Part shown: positions 17,361 through 25,959 of the stretch, in pieces
How positions within the stretch are numbered: the stretch's first letter is position 1
How the letters are laid out: every line of letters begins with the position of its first letter
Source of the DNA: Chloroflexota bacterium
Lineage (GTDB): Bacteria; Chloroflexota; Limnocylindria; Limnocylindrales; CSP1-4
Length of the DNA: 64,000 bases
Assembly (NCBI GenBank): GCA_003169735.1
Contig: PNAP01000042.1
Location: forward strand, 41,362-105,361
Reading direction: 5' to 3'
Notes under the pieces: generated by a model
The model's database searches: none
What the model was told of the DNA's origin: nothing
The model's input: the letters and a program-made list of their open reading frames with translations, nothing else
Program-made: the position numbers and the translations under genes

Positions 17361-17454
17361 GAGGCGATGTCTTTCTTATGTGCTACTGGGACGTAGCCAG
17401 TATGAGCGGATCAAAGCCGGCGGTCAAGACGCCGCTCGGCCGGCCGACATGCGG

Positions 17455-17490
17455 AAGAGCCCCGGTCCGCGCTCGGGCACCGGGGCTCTT
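17455..17490. terminator. strong hairpin terminator
   Basis: Perfect 12-bp arms AAGAGCCCCGGT and ACCGGGGCTCTT with a 12-base loop, just downstream of the minus-strand F420-type gene (stop at 17510). The arms give short U-containing ends in both directions, so it may act on both strands. Confidence 0.75.
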
Positions 17491-17509
17491 CTTGATGGGT
17501 TGCGAGAGG

Positions 17510-17920
17510 TCAGGAGATACGCTCGAGCGCCATGACCGGGATGGTCCGGCTGGTCTTCCGCTCGTAGTCGGCGAAACCCGGCATCACCTTGGCCTGGCCG
17601 TCGTACAGGCGTCGGCGCTCCGCGCCGTGCACCTCGGTCGCCCGGACCTTGAACGTGTCGGGCCCGACCTCGATGGTAGCCGTGGGGGTAGCGAGCAGGT
17701 TCCGGTACCACGCTGGATGCGTGTCCGCGCCACCCTTGGAGGCGATGATCACGTAGCGATCGCCGTCGCGCGTGTAGGCGAGCGGATTGGTGCGCAGCAA
17801 CCCGGTCTTGCCACCGACCGTGGTCAGTAGCAGCAGGTCCTTGCCCTGGAACGGGCCGCTCGGCATTTGGCCGGCATTGGCGCGGAAGTCGTTGATGATG
17901 CCGTGGTTGAAGTCGCTCAT
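17510..17920 (-). CDS. F420-dependent nitroreductase/deazaflavin-type (DDN-family) protein
   Basis: 136 aa from ATG 17920 (the track uses GTG two codons upstream). The split-barrel family is recognised by LLLLTTVGGKTGLLRTNPLAYTRDGDRYVIIASKGG, HPAWYRNLLATP and the C-terminal DYERKTSRTIPVMALERI. Members (Ddn/DUF385) use reduced coenzyme F420 to reduce quinones or nitro compounds; the real substrate here is unknown. The ATG lies six bases after TACAGT, so a leaderless transcript is likely, and a strong hairpin terminator follows the gene. Confidence 0.88.
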   Translation of the reverse strand: MSDFNHGIINDFRANAGQMPSGPFQGKDLLLLTTVGGKTGLLRTNPLAYTRDGDRYVIIASKGGADTHPAWYRNLLATPTATIEVGPDTFKVRATEVHGAERRRLYDGQAKVMPGFADYERKTSRTIPVMALERIS

Positions 17921-17926
17921 GCCCAC

Positions 17927-17932
17927 ACTGTA
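17927..17932 (-). promoter_or_regulatory. -10 element TACAGT, leaderless arrangement
   Basis: TACAGT on the minus strand, six bases (gtgggc) before the ATG at 17920 of the DDN-family gene. Confidence 0.45.
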
Positions 17933-18095
17933 ACAGGAAATGATTGCTTACGCAATAGTTGCGCGTAAACGAAGGACCGCACGCCGATTGCCGAAGCAAC
18001 ATCCCTTCCGAACGGCACCAAGGGGTCTATGCAGGAAAGCGTTGGGCCGGTACCGTTGAAGCACCGGGCACGACCGCCCGCGATGAAAGGCCACC

Positions 18096-19466
18096 GTGGC
18101 GATCTGGCGAGGGATGGTCGGCTCCGCACTCGTCATCGTCTTGTCCGCGTGCACGTCAGCGCCGGTCCCTGAGCCAGCCGCAACGTCGACCCCTGCGCCG
18201 CCGCCGTCCCCTTCACCGTCGGTGCCCAGGATCCCGACCGCGTCACCGAACGAGTCGTCAACGGCCTCCGCGTCGGCGCGGCCGACCCCGACGCGGTCGC
18301 CGACACCGTCGTCCACGCCGCTTCCAACCTCCACCCCAGTGCCACCTCCGCTCAGGGCTCGCTTGCCATCCACCCGGTTCGAAACCGGTCGGACCCTGCG
18401 GATGGGCACCGAGTCCGCCCAGATCAGCGGTTCCCTGCAGTTCTCGCTGGGCCCGAGCGACCTGACCTCGCTCTGGCCGGTGGGCCCCATGGCTCCCGGC
18501 GATGAACCCGACTGGGACCTTTCGAGCCCGCCGTCCCTCCTCATCGAACAGGACGGCGCGACCGGGGATGAGGGCATCCTGTCGGATGCCGATCGGCCTG
18601 GGATCTGGGTCGCCGAAGTGAACGGCGACGCTGGCCAGGCGACTCGTATCGCGACGGATACGCTCGATCCGGTGATCGACCAGACGGGCGACAGGATCGT
18701 CTTCACCGACTCCATCGACCACAAGACCCTGACGGCCGTGGCCCGTGACGGAACGGTCCTGGGCAGCGTCGCCACCATGGACGAGTTCCCGACCGCTGCG
18801 TGGCTGAGGGATGGCTCGGTCGCGTTCGTCGACGGCGGCGACGTGCGCATCTGGGACCTGATGACGGGGACGACACGACCGCTGGTCCCCATCCCGACGG
18901 TCGACTCTGGCTACGAGGTCGCGGCCCTGGGTGACTTGGTGGCCGCTGGGCCGTACAAGGGAGGGCAGATCGAACTCATCCGCCCGAGTGACAGCACCGT
19001 ACTGGCCTCCTGGAACGATGGCAGCGACAACGGCAACGACTTCGCGATGGAACTCAGCGGCGATCGTTTCCTGACGGCGCGGGGCCTGGATGGGCCACAG
19101 ATGGTGCTGGAACTGCGGAGCGCCGTCGATGGGCACGTCATCGCATCGTGTCGACAGTCGGAGTTGCAGTACTTCGCCGGAGCGGTCTGGATCTCCGACG
19201 ACCTGATGATCGTCGGCATCGACCCGACCGGCACGCAGGTGGAAACCGAGTGGTGGCTCGTGAGCGCTCGCTCGCTGGCCGATTGCTCACCGATCCGCGG
19301 TTACTCGGAGCGGCTGTTCGACACGTCAGACCCAGCCCTGGAACCGCGCCGCATCGAGCCGTTCGTGCCGCACCAGTGGCAATCGGTGCAAATGGGCGAC
19401 CAGCTCATGGCGGCCAACGAAGATGGGCTGGTCGCGGTGATGTCGATCGGTTCCGACCGCCCCTGA
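18096..19466 (+). CDS. secreted lipoprotein with Pro/Ser/Thr-rich linker and propeller-like domain
   Basis: 456 aa, GTG start with an AAAGG upstream. The N-terminus MAIWRGMVGSALVIVLSAC is a lipoprotein signal with a lipobox ending in Cys19. Residues about 20-90 are a low-complexity Pro/Ser/Thr linker. The rest has repeated beta-strand units (WVAEVNGDAGQATRIAT, IVFTDSIDHKTLTAVARDG, VRIWDLMTGTTRPLVPI) that suggest a beta-propeller, but no catalytic motif is visible. Probably a surface-anchored binding protein; no family recognised. Confidence 0.75.
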   Translation: MAIWRGMVGSALVIVLSACTSAPVPEPAATSTPAPPPSPSPSVPRIPTASPNESSTASASARPTPTRSPTPSSTPLPTSTPVPPPLRARLPSTRFETGRTLRMGTESAQISGSLQFSLGPSDLTSLWPVGPMAPGDEPDWDLSSPPSLLIEQDGATGDEGILSDADRPGIWVAEVNGDAGQATRIATDTLDPVIDQTGDRIVFTDSIDHKTLTAVARDGTVLGSVATMDEFPTAAWLRDGSVAFVDGGDVRIWDLMTGTTRPLVPIPTVDSGYEVAALGDLVAAGPYKGGQIELIRPSDSTVLASWNDGSDNGNDFAMELSGDRFLTARGLDGPQMVLELRSAVDGHVIASCRQSELQYFAGAVWISDDLMIVGIDPTGTQVETEWWLVSARSLADCSPIRGYSERLFDTSDPALEPRRIEPFVPHQWQSVQMGDQLMAANEDGLVAVMSIGSDRP

Positions 19467-19506
19467 CGCAGCCCGGGCGCACGCCCCGCGGCCACCGTGG
19501 AACTCA

Positions 19507-19876
19507 TGGTGGAGATGGGGGAGAGTCGAACTCCCCGTCCAGAACCTTCGGCCGAAGACCACTACGAGCGTGTCCGATGATTTGTCGTCGATCCCGGCGT
19601 CTGGCATCGGCACCATCCACCGGGCTCCAGTCACGTCCCCTTGCGGGCTTTACTCCGGACTACGCGACGCTACTCCAGAGCGCACCTCCGCTGAATGACG
19701 CTTCCACAGTCCACGGAGGCGAGACTGCTTCCACGCTCACCTTACTGCCTAAGCAGCGAGGGCGAGAGTCGACTGACGATTGCCAGTTACTTCTTTTGCT
19801 GCCGGTTTAACGAGGCCTGACAGCACCTCGGCTCGCGTTCTTCGGGGTTGGGGCCCTGTCGAGACCACGCATCCCC
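19507..19876 (-). ncRNA. ssrA: transfer-messenger RNA (tmRNA)
   Basis: Read on the minus strand. The 5' end GGGGATGCGTGGTCTCGACAG and the 3' end with a tRNA-like TTCGACTCTCCCCATCTCCACCA-type sequence pair as the acceptor stem, and CCA is encoded. The tag frame reads G-N-R-Q-S-T-L-A-L-A-A then TAG, an ALAA-type proteolysis tag. tmRNA with SmpB rescues stalled ribosomes; smpB lies about 1 kb away. A TAGGAT -10-like hexamer precedes the 5' end by ten bases. ORF-track entries here are spurious. Confidence 0.93.
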
Positions 19877-19996
19877 ACGAACTTCAATCCTAGCACGAGC
19901 TCTTTCTGGCTCCACGTGGGCGACAGGAGCAACAGCCGGCCCGATGGGCCGCGGCACGGCCAGACGTCAGAACCCGCCATCCGCCATCATTACGAC

Positions 19997-20947
19997 ATGG
20001 GAGATCTGCGACTCGGGATCCTGCTCTGGAGCCAGGTGGCCAGCTGGCGGGAGATGCTCGATGGGGCGAAGACTTGCGAGCGGCTCGGCTATGACTACAT
20101 CTGGACGTGGGACCACCTCTACGCCATCTTCGGCGACCCATACCAGCCCATCTTCGAGGGCTGGTCGGTGCTTGCGGCGCTGGCCATGGCGACCGAACGG
20201 GCTCGACTGGGCCTGATGGTGGGCGCGAACACGTTCCGCAACCCGGGCCTGGTCGCGAAAACGGCCACGACCCTTGACCACATCAGCAACGGTCGTGCCA
20301 TCCTCGGCATCGGTGGGGCGTGGTTCGAACTCGAGCACCTTGCCCACGGTATCGACTTCGGCACGGGTTTCGGCCAGCGACTGGACTGGTTCGATGAATC
20401 GGTCGCGGCGATGCGGACGGTGGTCGACGGTGGCACGGTGACGTCCGCTCCGGGCGGTCACTACGCTTTCGATGCCCTGCGCCACCATCCCGCCCCGATC
20501 CAGCGGCGGCTGCCGATCATGATCGGCGGGAGCGGCGAGAAGAAGACGCTGCGCACGGTCGCCAGGTACGCCGACATGTGGAACGCGATGGGTCCGGTGC
20601 CGATGATGGCCCACAAGGTCGAGGTGCTGAAGCAGCACTGCGAGGCGGTCGGGCGTGACCCGTCGGAGATCGAGTTCACCCTCGGCGTCAAGGTCACCAT
20701 CCGCGACTCTCAGGCCGAAGCCGAGCGCGTCTGGAAAGGGGCCATGGCCGCAAACCGCACGCCGATGTCGGAGGTCGAGGACGACAACACGTTCTGGAAC
20801 GGCACGCCCGAGCAGATCGCCGAGCGCCTGGCTCCGTACGTGGAGCTTGGCTTCCACACCGCCATCAGCGAGCAACCCGCACCGTACGACACCGAGACGC
20901 TGGAGCGGTTCATCGGCCAGGTGAAGCCGCTCGTCGACGCAGCCTAA
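19997..20947 (+). CDS. LLM-class F420-dependent oxidoreductase
   Basis: 316 aa from ATG 19997; the track extends into tmRNA-proximal sequence and is too long. Luciferase-like TIM barrel: LRLGILLWSQVASWREMLDGA, YDYIWTWDHLYA, GLMVGANTFRNPGLVAKTATTLDHISNGRAILGIGGAW and PIMIGGSGEKKTLR. Family members use F420H2 (or FMN) for redox reactions; the glucose-6-phosphate-dehydrogenase-like and alkanesulfonate-type subgroups cannot be separated by eye. With the DDN-type gene it suggests F420 use. Its stop overlaps the convergent smpB stop. Confidence 0.9.
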   Translation: MGDLRLGILLWSQVASWREMLDGAKTCERLGYDYIWTWDHLYAIFGDPYQPIFEGWSVLAALAMATERARLGLMVGANTFRNPGLVAKTATTLDHISNGRAILGIGGAWFELEHLAHGIDFGTGFGQRLDWFDESVAAMRTVVDGGTVTSAPGGHYAFDALRHHPAPIQRRLPIMIGGSGEKKTLRTVARYADMWNAMGPVPMMAHKVEVLKQHCEAVGRDPSEIEFTLGVKVTIRDSQAEAERVWKGAMAANRTPMSEVEDDNTFWNGTPEQIAERLAPYVELGFHTAISEQPAPYDTETLERFIGQVKPLVDAA

Positions 20948-21411
20948 CGACGACCTCTGCCGATTTCGGCCATCTCGCGATCCATGTCTCGCTTGGCGTC
21001 GCGGTCGGCGATGTCGCGGCGCTTGTCGTGGAGCAGCTTGCCGCGTCCGAGTCCGAGTTCGAGCTTCGCCCGGCCGCGTCCGGTGATGTAGAGGCGCAGC
21101 GGCACGATGGTCAGCCCCTTGGCACCGACCCGGCCGGCCAGCCGCTCGATCTCCATCCGGTGGAGGAGCAGCTTCCGGTTGCGGCGCGGTTCGTGGTTGT
21201 TGCGGTTGCCGCCGGCCCACGGCGCGATATGGGCGCCGATGAGCCACGCTTCGCCGTGCTCGATCCGGGCATACGCCTCAGTCAGGTTGGCTTTGCCCTC
21301 GCGGATGCTCTTGATCTCGGTCCCGGTCAGCGCGATGCCCGCCTCGAGCGTCTCCTCGATGGCGTATTCGTGACGCGCTTTGCGATTGAGGGCAACCGTC
21401 TGTTCGCCCAT
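20944..21411 (-). CDS. smpB: SsrA-binding protein SmpB
   Basis: 155 aa from ATG 21411, which has a GGAGG ten bases upstream; the track's longer start (21480) adds an atypical 23 residues. SmpB motifs: LNRKARHEYAIEETLEAGIALTGTEIKSIREGKANL, then HIAPW and the C-terminal KRRDIADRDAKRDMDREM tail that enters the ribosomal A-site channel. It works with the nearby tmRNA in ribosome rescue. Confidence 0.96.
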   Translation of the reverse strand: MGEQTVALNRKARHEYAIEETLEAGIALTGTEIKSIREGKANLTEAYARIEHGEAWLIGAHIAPWAGGNRNNHEPRRNRKLLLHRMEIERLAGRVGAKGLTIVPLRLYITGRGRAKLELGLGRGKLLHDKRRDIADRDAKRDMDREMAEIGRGRR

Positions 21412-21467
21412 CGGGATCCGAAGCCTCCGGAGTTGCGGGTGGATAGCGAGGAACGCCGAGAAACACG

Positions 21468-21494
21468 AACGCCGGCCCAAGACGGACCGGCGTT
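21468..21494. terminator. hairpin between small leader ORF and smpB (terminator or attenuator-like)
   Basis: Perfect 8-bp arms AACGCCGG and CCGGCGTT with an 11-base loop. No good U-tract follows on the minus strand (CGTGTTTC), so termination is uncertain. Confidence 0.4.
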
Positions 21495-21528
21495 TCGCGG
21501 CTGCTTCACCACCCGGTGGGCTCAGCGC

Positions 21529-21576
21529 TTAGCGCGAACCCTCCGAGGTGGTGCAGCGACTCTTACTGTCGATCAC
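21529..21576 (-). CDS. candidate 15-aa small ORF with strong ribosome-binding site
   Basis: Too short for the ORF track. On the minus strand, GGAAGGAGGTG (a near-perfect anti-16S match) is followed nine bases later by a GTG that opens MIDSKSRCTTSEGSR and TAA. A possible promoter (TTGCGG, 16 bases, TATCGT) lies just upstream and the hairpin at 21468-21494 lies downstream, before smpB. It could be a leader peptide for smpB or an independent small protein. I do not recognise the peptide. Confidence 0.4.
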   Translation of the reverse strand: MIDSKSRCTTSEGSR

Positions 21577-21639
21577 TGCACATCACCTCCTTCCGTATGC
21601 CGCGGACGATAGCACATCGTCACGCGCCCGCAAGAGGGG

Positions 21640-23013
21640 TCAGGCGGCCTTCAGGCCCTGCGGGATGATCACCGTCCCGCCGGACAGGATCTGGATGGCC
21701 TTGTCGAGCTGCGGGTCCTGACCGGCCGGCGTGCCATCGGGGACGGGCAGAACGACATCCGGCGTGATGCCGACGCCGTGGATCCAGGTCTGCTTGGGGG
21801 TCAGCCACTTGGCGATCGAGAGTCGGAACCCGCCCGCGTCGCCGCCGTTCAGGAGTTGCCACTGCTGGATCGTGCCTTTGCCGTAGGTCTTGACCCCGAC
21901 GAGGGTGGCGCGGCCGGTATCGTGGAGCGCCCCGGCGACGATCTCACTGGCGCTGGCGGAGCCGGCGTTGACCAGCAACACGAGCTTGATCGATGGGTCG
22001 GTGGCGATGCCGCCGGGCGTGGAATCGTGCTCCAGCAACTGGCCGGCGGCGTTCTCCTCCCAGTAGACCGGTCCGCTGGCGATGAACTCGCTGGCCACGC
22101 CGAGCGCCTGGTCGACGAATCCCCCCGGGTCGTCGCGCAGGTCCAGCACCAGCTCGTGGAGTCCCTCGGTGACGACCAGATCCTTGAGGTCGTCGGCGAA
22201 ATCGCTGGCCACGCTGGCGCCGAAGCTGCTGATCTTGAGGTAGCCGATGCTGCCGTCGGCGATGACGTCGCTCGTGACATCCTCGGACTGGACGACGTCG
22301 CGGACGATGGTCATGGTCACCGGCTGACCGGCGCGTTGCAGGCCCAGCGTAACCGGCACGCCCTTCGGCCCACGGACCTTGGCCACCACGTCATCGAGGG
22401 TCATGCCGACGACGCTCGCCGAGTCGATGCTCAGCAGGATGTCGCCATCCTGGAGGCCCGCGGTGAGCGCCGGCGAGCGGCGCAGCACGTGCACAACGAC
22501 GACCTGGCAGGTGGCGCTGACCGGAGTGCAGGCTGCACCGGTCGAGTCCTGGGCCGCCATCTCGGCACCGATGCCCTCGAACTCGCCCGAGACGCCGGCC
22601 AGGCTGGCCTTGTACTCATCGGAGGTCATGTAGGAAGAGAACGGGTCGCCGATGGCATCGAACATGCCCTTGATGGAGCCCTCGACGAGCTTCTCCTTGT
22701 CGTACGTGCCCACGTACTGCGTGGTGACCTTGTTCCACGCCTCCCAGAACGGCTCGAACAGCTGCTGGTTCTCGGCCGCCGTGCCGGGCGTGATCGACTG
22801 TTGGACGCCGAGCGTGTAGCCGGAAACGAACAGCGCCGCCCCGGACAGCGAGGCGACGATGAAGATCGCAAGGTAGAGGGCCACGCGCGATCGCCCGCGG
22901 CGTGGGGCCGCCGGCGCGGAAGGCGCTGCGGTCGCCGGCGGTGCGTCGGCCGAGTCGGTCGTCACGACCGGCGCCAACGCCGGATCAGGAGTACTGGTCG
23001 AGGGGTCGGACAT
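21640..23013 (-). CDS. ctpA: carboxyl-terminal processing protease (S41 family)
   Basis: 457 aa from ATG 23013 (MSDPSTSTP); the track's GTG at 23052 is less likely. A Pro/Ala-rich cytoplasmic tail is followed by one membrane helix (VALYLAIFIVASLSGAALFVSGYTLG). A PDZ domain (RRSPALTAGLQDGDILLSIDSASV) and the S41 core follow, with the catalytic Ser in LLVNAGSASASEIVAGAL and Lys in VKTYGKGTIQQW. CtpA-type proteases process periplasmic/extracellular proteins and cell-wall hydrolase regulators. It follows ftsX in the same direction. Confidence 0.94.
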   Translation of the reverse strand: MSDPSTSTPDPALAPVVTTDSADAPPATAAPSAPAAPRRGRSRVALYLAIFIVASLSGAALFVSGYTLGVQQSITPGTAAENQQLFEPFWEAWNKVTTQYVGTYDKEKLVEGSIKGMFDAIGDPFSSYMTSDEYKASLAGVSGEFEGIGAEMAAQDSTGAACTPVSATCQVVVVHVLRRSPALTAGLQDGDILLSIDSASVVGMTLDDVVAKVRGPKGVPVTLGLQRAGQPVTMTIVRDVVQSEDVTSDVIADGSIGYLKISSFGASVASDFADDLKDLVVTEGLHELVLDLRDDPGGFVDQALGVASEFIASGPVYWEENAAGQLLEHDSTPGGIATDPSIKLVLLVNAGSASASEIVAGALHDTGRATLVGVKTYGKGTIQQWQLLNGGDAGGFRLSIAKWLTPKQTWIHGVGITPDVVLPVPDGTPAGQDPQLDKAIQILSGGTVIIPQGLKAA

Positions 23014-23155
23014 CGAAACGTCTCTCCGTGATGCGGGCGTGGGGACGGTCATCGGGCGACGCCCGATCGACGGATGGTGGTCCGTGGGAATCTACGCGCC
23101 ATCGGCGGGGATGGACGTCCACGTCGGCGAATCTTCACCGACCCGTGCCCGCCGA

Positions 23156-24046
23156 TCAGTTGCGAAGGTACGCCCGAACCGAGATCCAGGCGCCGATCCC
23201 ACCCAGCCCGAGTCCGGCCCCGAAGACGACCGCGGCGATCTCGGAGGTGAGCTGCTGCCCGAAACCGACCGGTACCTGCCCGGCGATGGCGTTGGCGAGC
23301 TGACTGATCGGCCCCGAGGCCAGCGACAGCAGCCCGAGCGTCAAGAGCGCGCCGAAGAGCCCCACCAGCAGGCCCTCGAAGATGAACGGCCAGCGGACGA
23401 AGGAATCCGATGCGCCGACAAGGCGCATGATCTCGATCTCATCAGCGCGCGACATGAGCGCCATGCGGATGGTGTTGACGACGATGAGCAGGACGGTCAT
23501 GCCGACGAGCACGACGATGATCAGCCCGACCGTCCGCAGCAGAGCGGTGATGGAGATGAGCTGGTCCACGTTCGTGGCCTGGTCCGGGATGCGCGCTACG
23601 ACCCCGTCCGGAGCCAGCAGTGTCGCCTTGACCGAGCCGAAATCCTTGGGGTCCTTGAGCTTGATGGCGAGCTGGTCCGGCAGCGGGTTCGAGCCGACGA
23701 CGGTCGAAAGATCGGGTTGGCCGGCGGCGGCTTCCTGCGCGCGCAGGTCGGCCAAGGCCTGGTCCTTGCTGATGAAGGTGACGCTGGCAACCTCGGGTAA
23801 CGCCGCGACCTGTGCCTCGAGGGTGGCCACGCGGCTCGGGTCGGCACCGTCATACAACTCGGCGCGGATCTCCACCTTCGATTCGACATACGACAGGCCG
23901 GCCTCCATGCCCGACAAGACGATGACCAGGCCGGCTAGCATCAGCAGCATGAGGACCATCGTGACCATGGCCGCCAGGCTCATCACGCGGTTGCGCCAGA
24001 GACCCTGGAAGGCTCGCCGGATCGAGAAGGCGAGGAAACCGATCAC
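23156..24046 (-). CDS. ftsX: cell division ABC transporter permease FtsX
   Basis: 296 aa. An N-terminal helix (VMSLAAMVTMVLMLLMLAGLVIVLSGM, about 20-46) is followed by an extracellular domain and then three helices (LLRTVGLIIVVLVGMTVLLIVVNTIRMAL, a middle helix, and a C-terminal one). RADEIEIMRLVGASDSFVRWPFIFEG is the typical FtsX cytoplasmic loop motif. With FtsE it controls cell-wall hydrolases during division. It lies nine bases after ftsE. Confidence 0.94.
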   Translation of the reverse strand: MIGFLAFSIRRAFQGLWRNRVMSLAAMVTMVLMLLMLAGLVIVLSGMEAGLSYVESKVEIRAELYDGADPSRVATLEAQVAALPEVASVTFISKDQALADLRAQEAAAGQPDLSTVVGSNPLPDQLAIKLKDPKDFGSVKATLLAPDGVVARIPDQATNVDQLISITALLRTVGLIIVVLVGMTVLLIVVNTIRMALMSRADEIEIMRLVGASDSFVRWPFIFEGLLVGLFGALLTLGLLSLASGPISQLANAIAGQVPVGFGQQLTSEIAAVVFGAGLGLGGIGAWISVRAYLRN

Positions 24047-24055
24047 GGTCGGGGC

Positions 24056-24898
24056 TCAGTAATCACGGTGATACCCACCCACTTCGTCACGGACGACGTG
24101 GCCGTCCTCGAGCGCAACGACCCGCTTGCGCAGCGCCGTTACCACCTCGGCGTTGTGGGTGGCCATGAGCACGGTCGTGCCCATGTCATTGATGCGCAGC
24201 AGCAGCTGGATGATCTCCCAGCTGATGAGCGGATCGAGGTTGCCGGTCGGCTCGTCGGCGATGATGACGCGCGGGTCGTGGACCATCGCCCGGGCGATGG
24301 CCGTGCGCTGTTTCTCGCCGCCCGAGAGTTGCGAGGGCCGCTGCGCCGCCTGCTCGGTCAAGCCGACCAGCGCCAGTGCCCGCTCGACGGTCGCCGCGAT
24401 GCGCTTGCGCGGCGTGCCCGTGACCTCCAGCGCGAACGCGACGTTCTCGCGAACCGTCTTGCGCGGTAGGAGCTTGAAATCCTGGAAGACGATGCCGATC
24501 TGGCGCCGCAGGCGGGGGATGTCGCGGCCGCGCAGGCTGGTCACCTCGAAACCGGCGATGTAGACCTCGCCGTGGGTCGCGAGTTCATCACGGACGAGCA
24601 GCTTGATGAGCGTGCTCTTGCCGGCCCCGGACGGTCCGACGAGGAAGACGAAGTCGCCTTCGGGCACGGTCAGGTCGACATCCGACAGGGCGTTGCGGCC
24701 GTTGGGATAGACCTTGGTGACATCGTGGAGCGCGATCGAGATGCGCGGCGACGACGCCGGTGCGGCGTCGCTCGGCGGGTTGGTCAGATCGGGCTCCGCG
24801 TCGTGCCATTCCGCCGCGGACGAGTCAAGCCCCGGCCGTGGCGCAAGTGCGGTCGCCGCCGCGAGCCGTCCAGTGACCGCCGCAAGTCGTCCGGTCAT
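24056..24898 (-). CDS. ftsE: cell division ATP-binding protein FtsE
   Basis: 280 aa as annotated, with about 50 extra N-terminal residues before the ABC domain starts at ISIALHDVTKVYPNG; the true start may be internal. Walker A is GPSGAGKSTLIKLL, the Q-loop is VFQDFKLLPRKTVRENVAFAL, the signature is LSGGEKQRTAIARA, and Walker B is VIIADEPTGNLD. FtsE powers FtsX. A leaderless-looking ATG 45 bases upstream opens a 15-codon frame that ends on the ftsE ATG (AATGA), which could couple translation. Confidence 0.94.
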   Translation of the reverse strand: MTGRLAAVTGRLAAATALAPRPGLDSSAAEWHDAEPDLTNPPSDAAPASSPRISIALHDVTKVYPNGRNALSDVDLTVPEGDFVFLVGPSGAGKSTLIKLLVRDELATHGEVYIAGFEVTSLRGRDIPRLRRQIGIVFQDFKLLPRKTVRENVAFALEVTGTPRKRIAATVERALALVGLTEQAAQRPSQLSGGEKQRTAIARAMVHDPRVIIADEPTGNLDPLISWEIIQLLLRINDMGTTVLMATHNAEVVTALRKRVVALEDGHVVRDEVGGYHRDY

Positions 24899-25011
24899 TC
24901 CGCTGGGGCGGTCCGGGACCGGCCGTGCGTCCCATGTCGCATGGCCTCACCGTAGCACAGGGTCCCGGTTCGGCACCTTCCGTGGGCCGTCAGGTGTCGG
25001 TCGCCGCGCGC

Positions 25012-25956
25012 TTAGACGATGGCGAAGTTGCCCGGCAGGTAGCGGCTGAACGCCGGCCCTCCACCGGTGGCGCAGTAGAGCGCCGGCGGGCCATCGACGC
25101 GCAGGCCGGCGCGGAGCAGCGGCACGAGCGCCGCGCTCGGGCCGGGCACGAAGGCGAGCCACGCGTCGGGGACCGGGACGGAACTCATCAGATGCTCGAT
25201 GGCCTCCGGGAGCCAGGCATCGGCGACGACCGCGACGGGACCGATGCGACCTGATCGATGGACGTACCCGTAGCCTGCCACGCGGCCCTCGGCCGCCTCG
25301 CGGAATAGGTAACCCTGGCGGTCGATGGCGGTCCACAGGGCGTGGTCCTGTTGATGCGCATAGCCGACTGCGTCGCGATCGACCGCGTCGATCTCGTCCG
25401 CCAACGCGTCGGCGCCGGCGGCCACGAGCTCAGCGAACGGGACTGCCACGAGGCGAGGTTCCGGCGGTGGCGTTCGGTCCGGCTTCAACTCACCGGTCAA
25501 CGCATAGATCGGTACGCTCGGGAGCATCCCGAAGTCGGCATACAAGGCGGTCGAGACCGGCTGGATGGCTTCGATGCAGACGGCAAGTGCGACCGGCCGC
25601 TGCTGCGCGGAGGCAATAGGTCCGCCGCGCAGACAGGCCTCGAGCATCCGCCGACCGATCCGCTGACCCTGATGCCCGGGTCGGACGAAGAGGAAGGCCA
25701 GGAACCAGGTCCCGCCCCGTCGATGCGCCTGCCCGAAGCCGACGATCCCGCCGCTGCCATCGTCGGCCACGAAGCTGAGCTCCGGATCCGTGCGGAGGAG
25801 GTGCTCGACGAGGCGAGTCAGGCCGGCCGGGTTGCGCGGCATGATGGGCTGGCCCGTGCGCGCGTTGAGCTCTTCGGACGCCTCGTAGAAGACGTCGACG
25901 CAGGAGAGCACGTCGCCCAGGCGAGCGGGACGCAGCCGAACCTCGGGAGTGCCCAC
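25012..25956 (-). CDS. GNAT acetyltransferase with tandem GNAT domains
   Basis: 314 aa, GTG start three bases after prfB. The N-terminal GNAT domain is clear: VRLRPARLGDVLSCVDVFYEA, FLAFLFVRPGHQGQRIGRRMLEACL carries the acetyl-CoA pyrophosphate-binding R/Q-x-x-G-x-G/A loop. The C-terminal half (about 180-314, DREGYLFREAAEGRVAGYGYVHRSG-like) looks like a second, degenerate GNAT domain. Acceptor substrate unknown. It seems to be the last gene of the prfB unit. Confidence 0.8.
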   Translation of the reverse strand: MGTPEVRLRPARLGDVLSCVDVFYEASEELNARTGQPIMPRNPAGLTRLVEHLLRTDPELSFVADDGSGGIVGFGQAHRRGGTWFLAFLFVRPGHQGQRIGRRMLEACLRGGPIASAQQRPVALAVCIEAIQPVSTALYADFGMLPSVPIYALTGELKPDRTPPPEPRLVAVPFAELVAAGADALADEIDAVDRDAVGYAHQQDHALWTAIDRQGYLFREAAEGRVAGYGYVHRSGRIGPVAVVADAWLPEAIEHLMSSVPVPDAWLAFVPGPSAALVPLLRAGLRVDGPPALYCATGGGPAFSRYLPGNFAIV

Positions 25957-25959
25957 CCC

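Noticed and set aside
24899-24945. 15-codon leader ORF overlapping the ftsE start
   Set aside because: A leaderless-looking ATG ends on AATGA at ftsE, but the peptide is short and the ftsE start itself is uncertain; not enough support for a feature.
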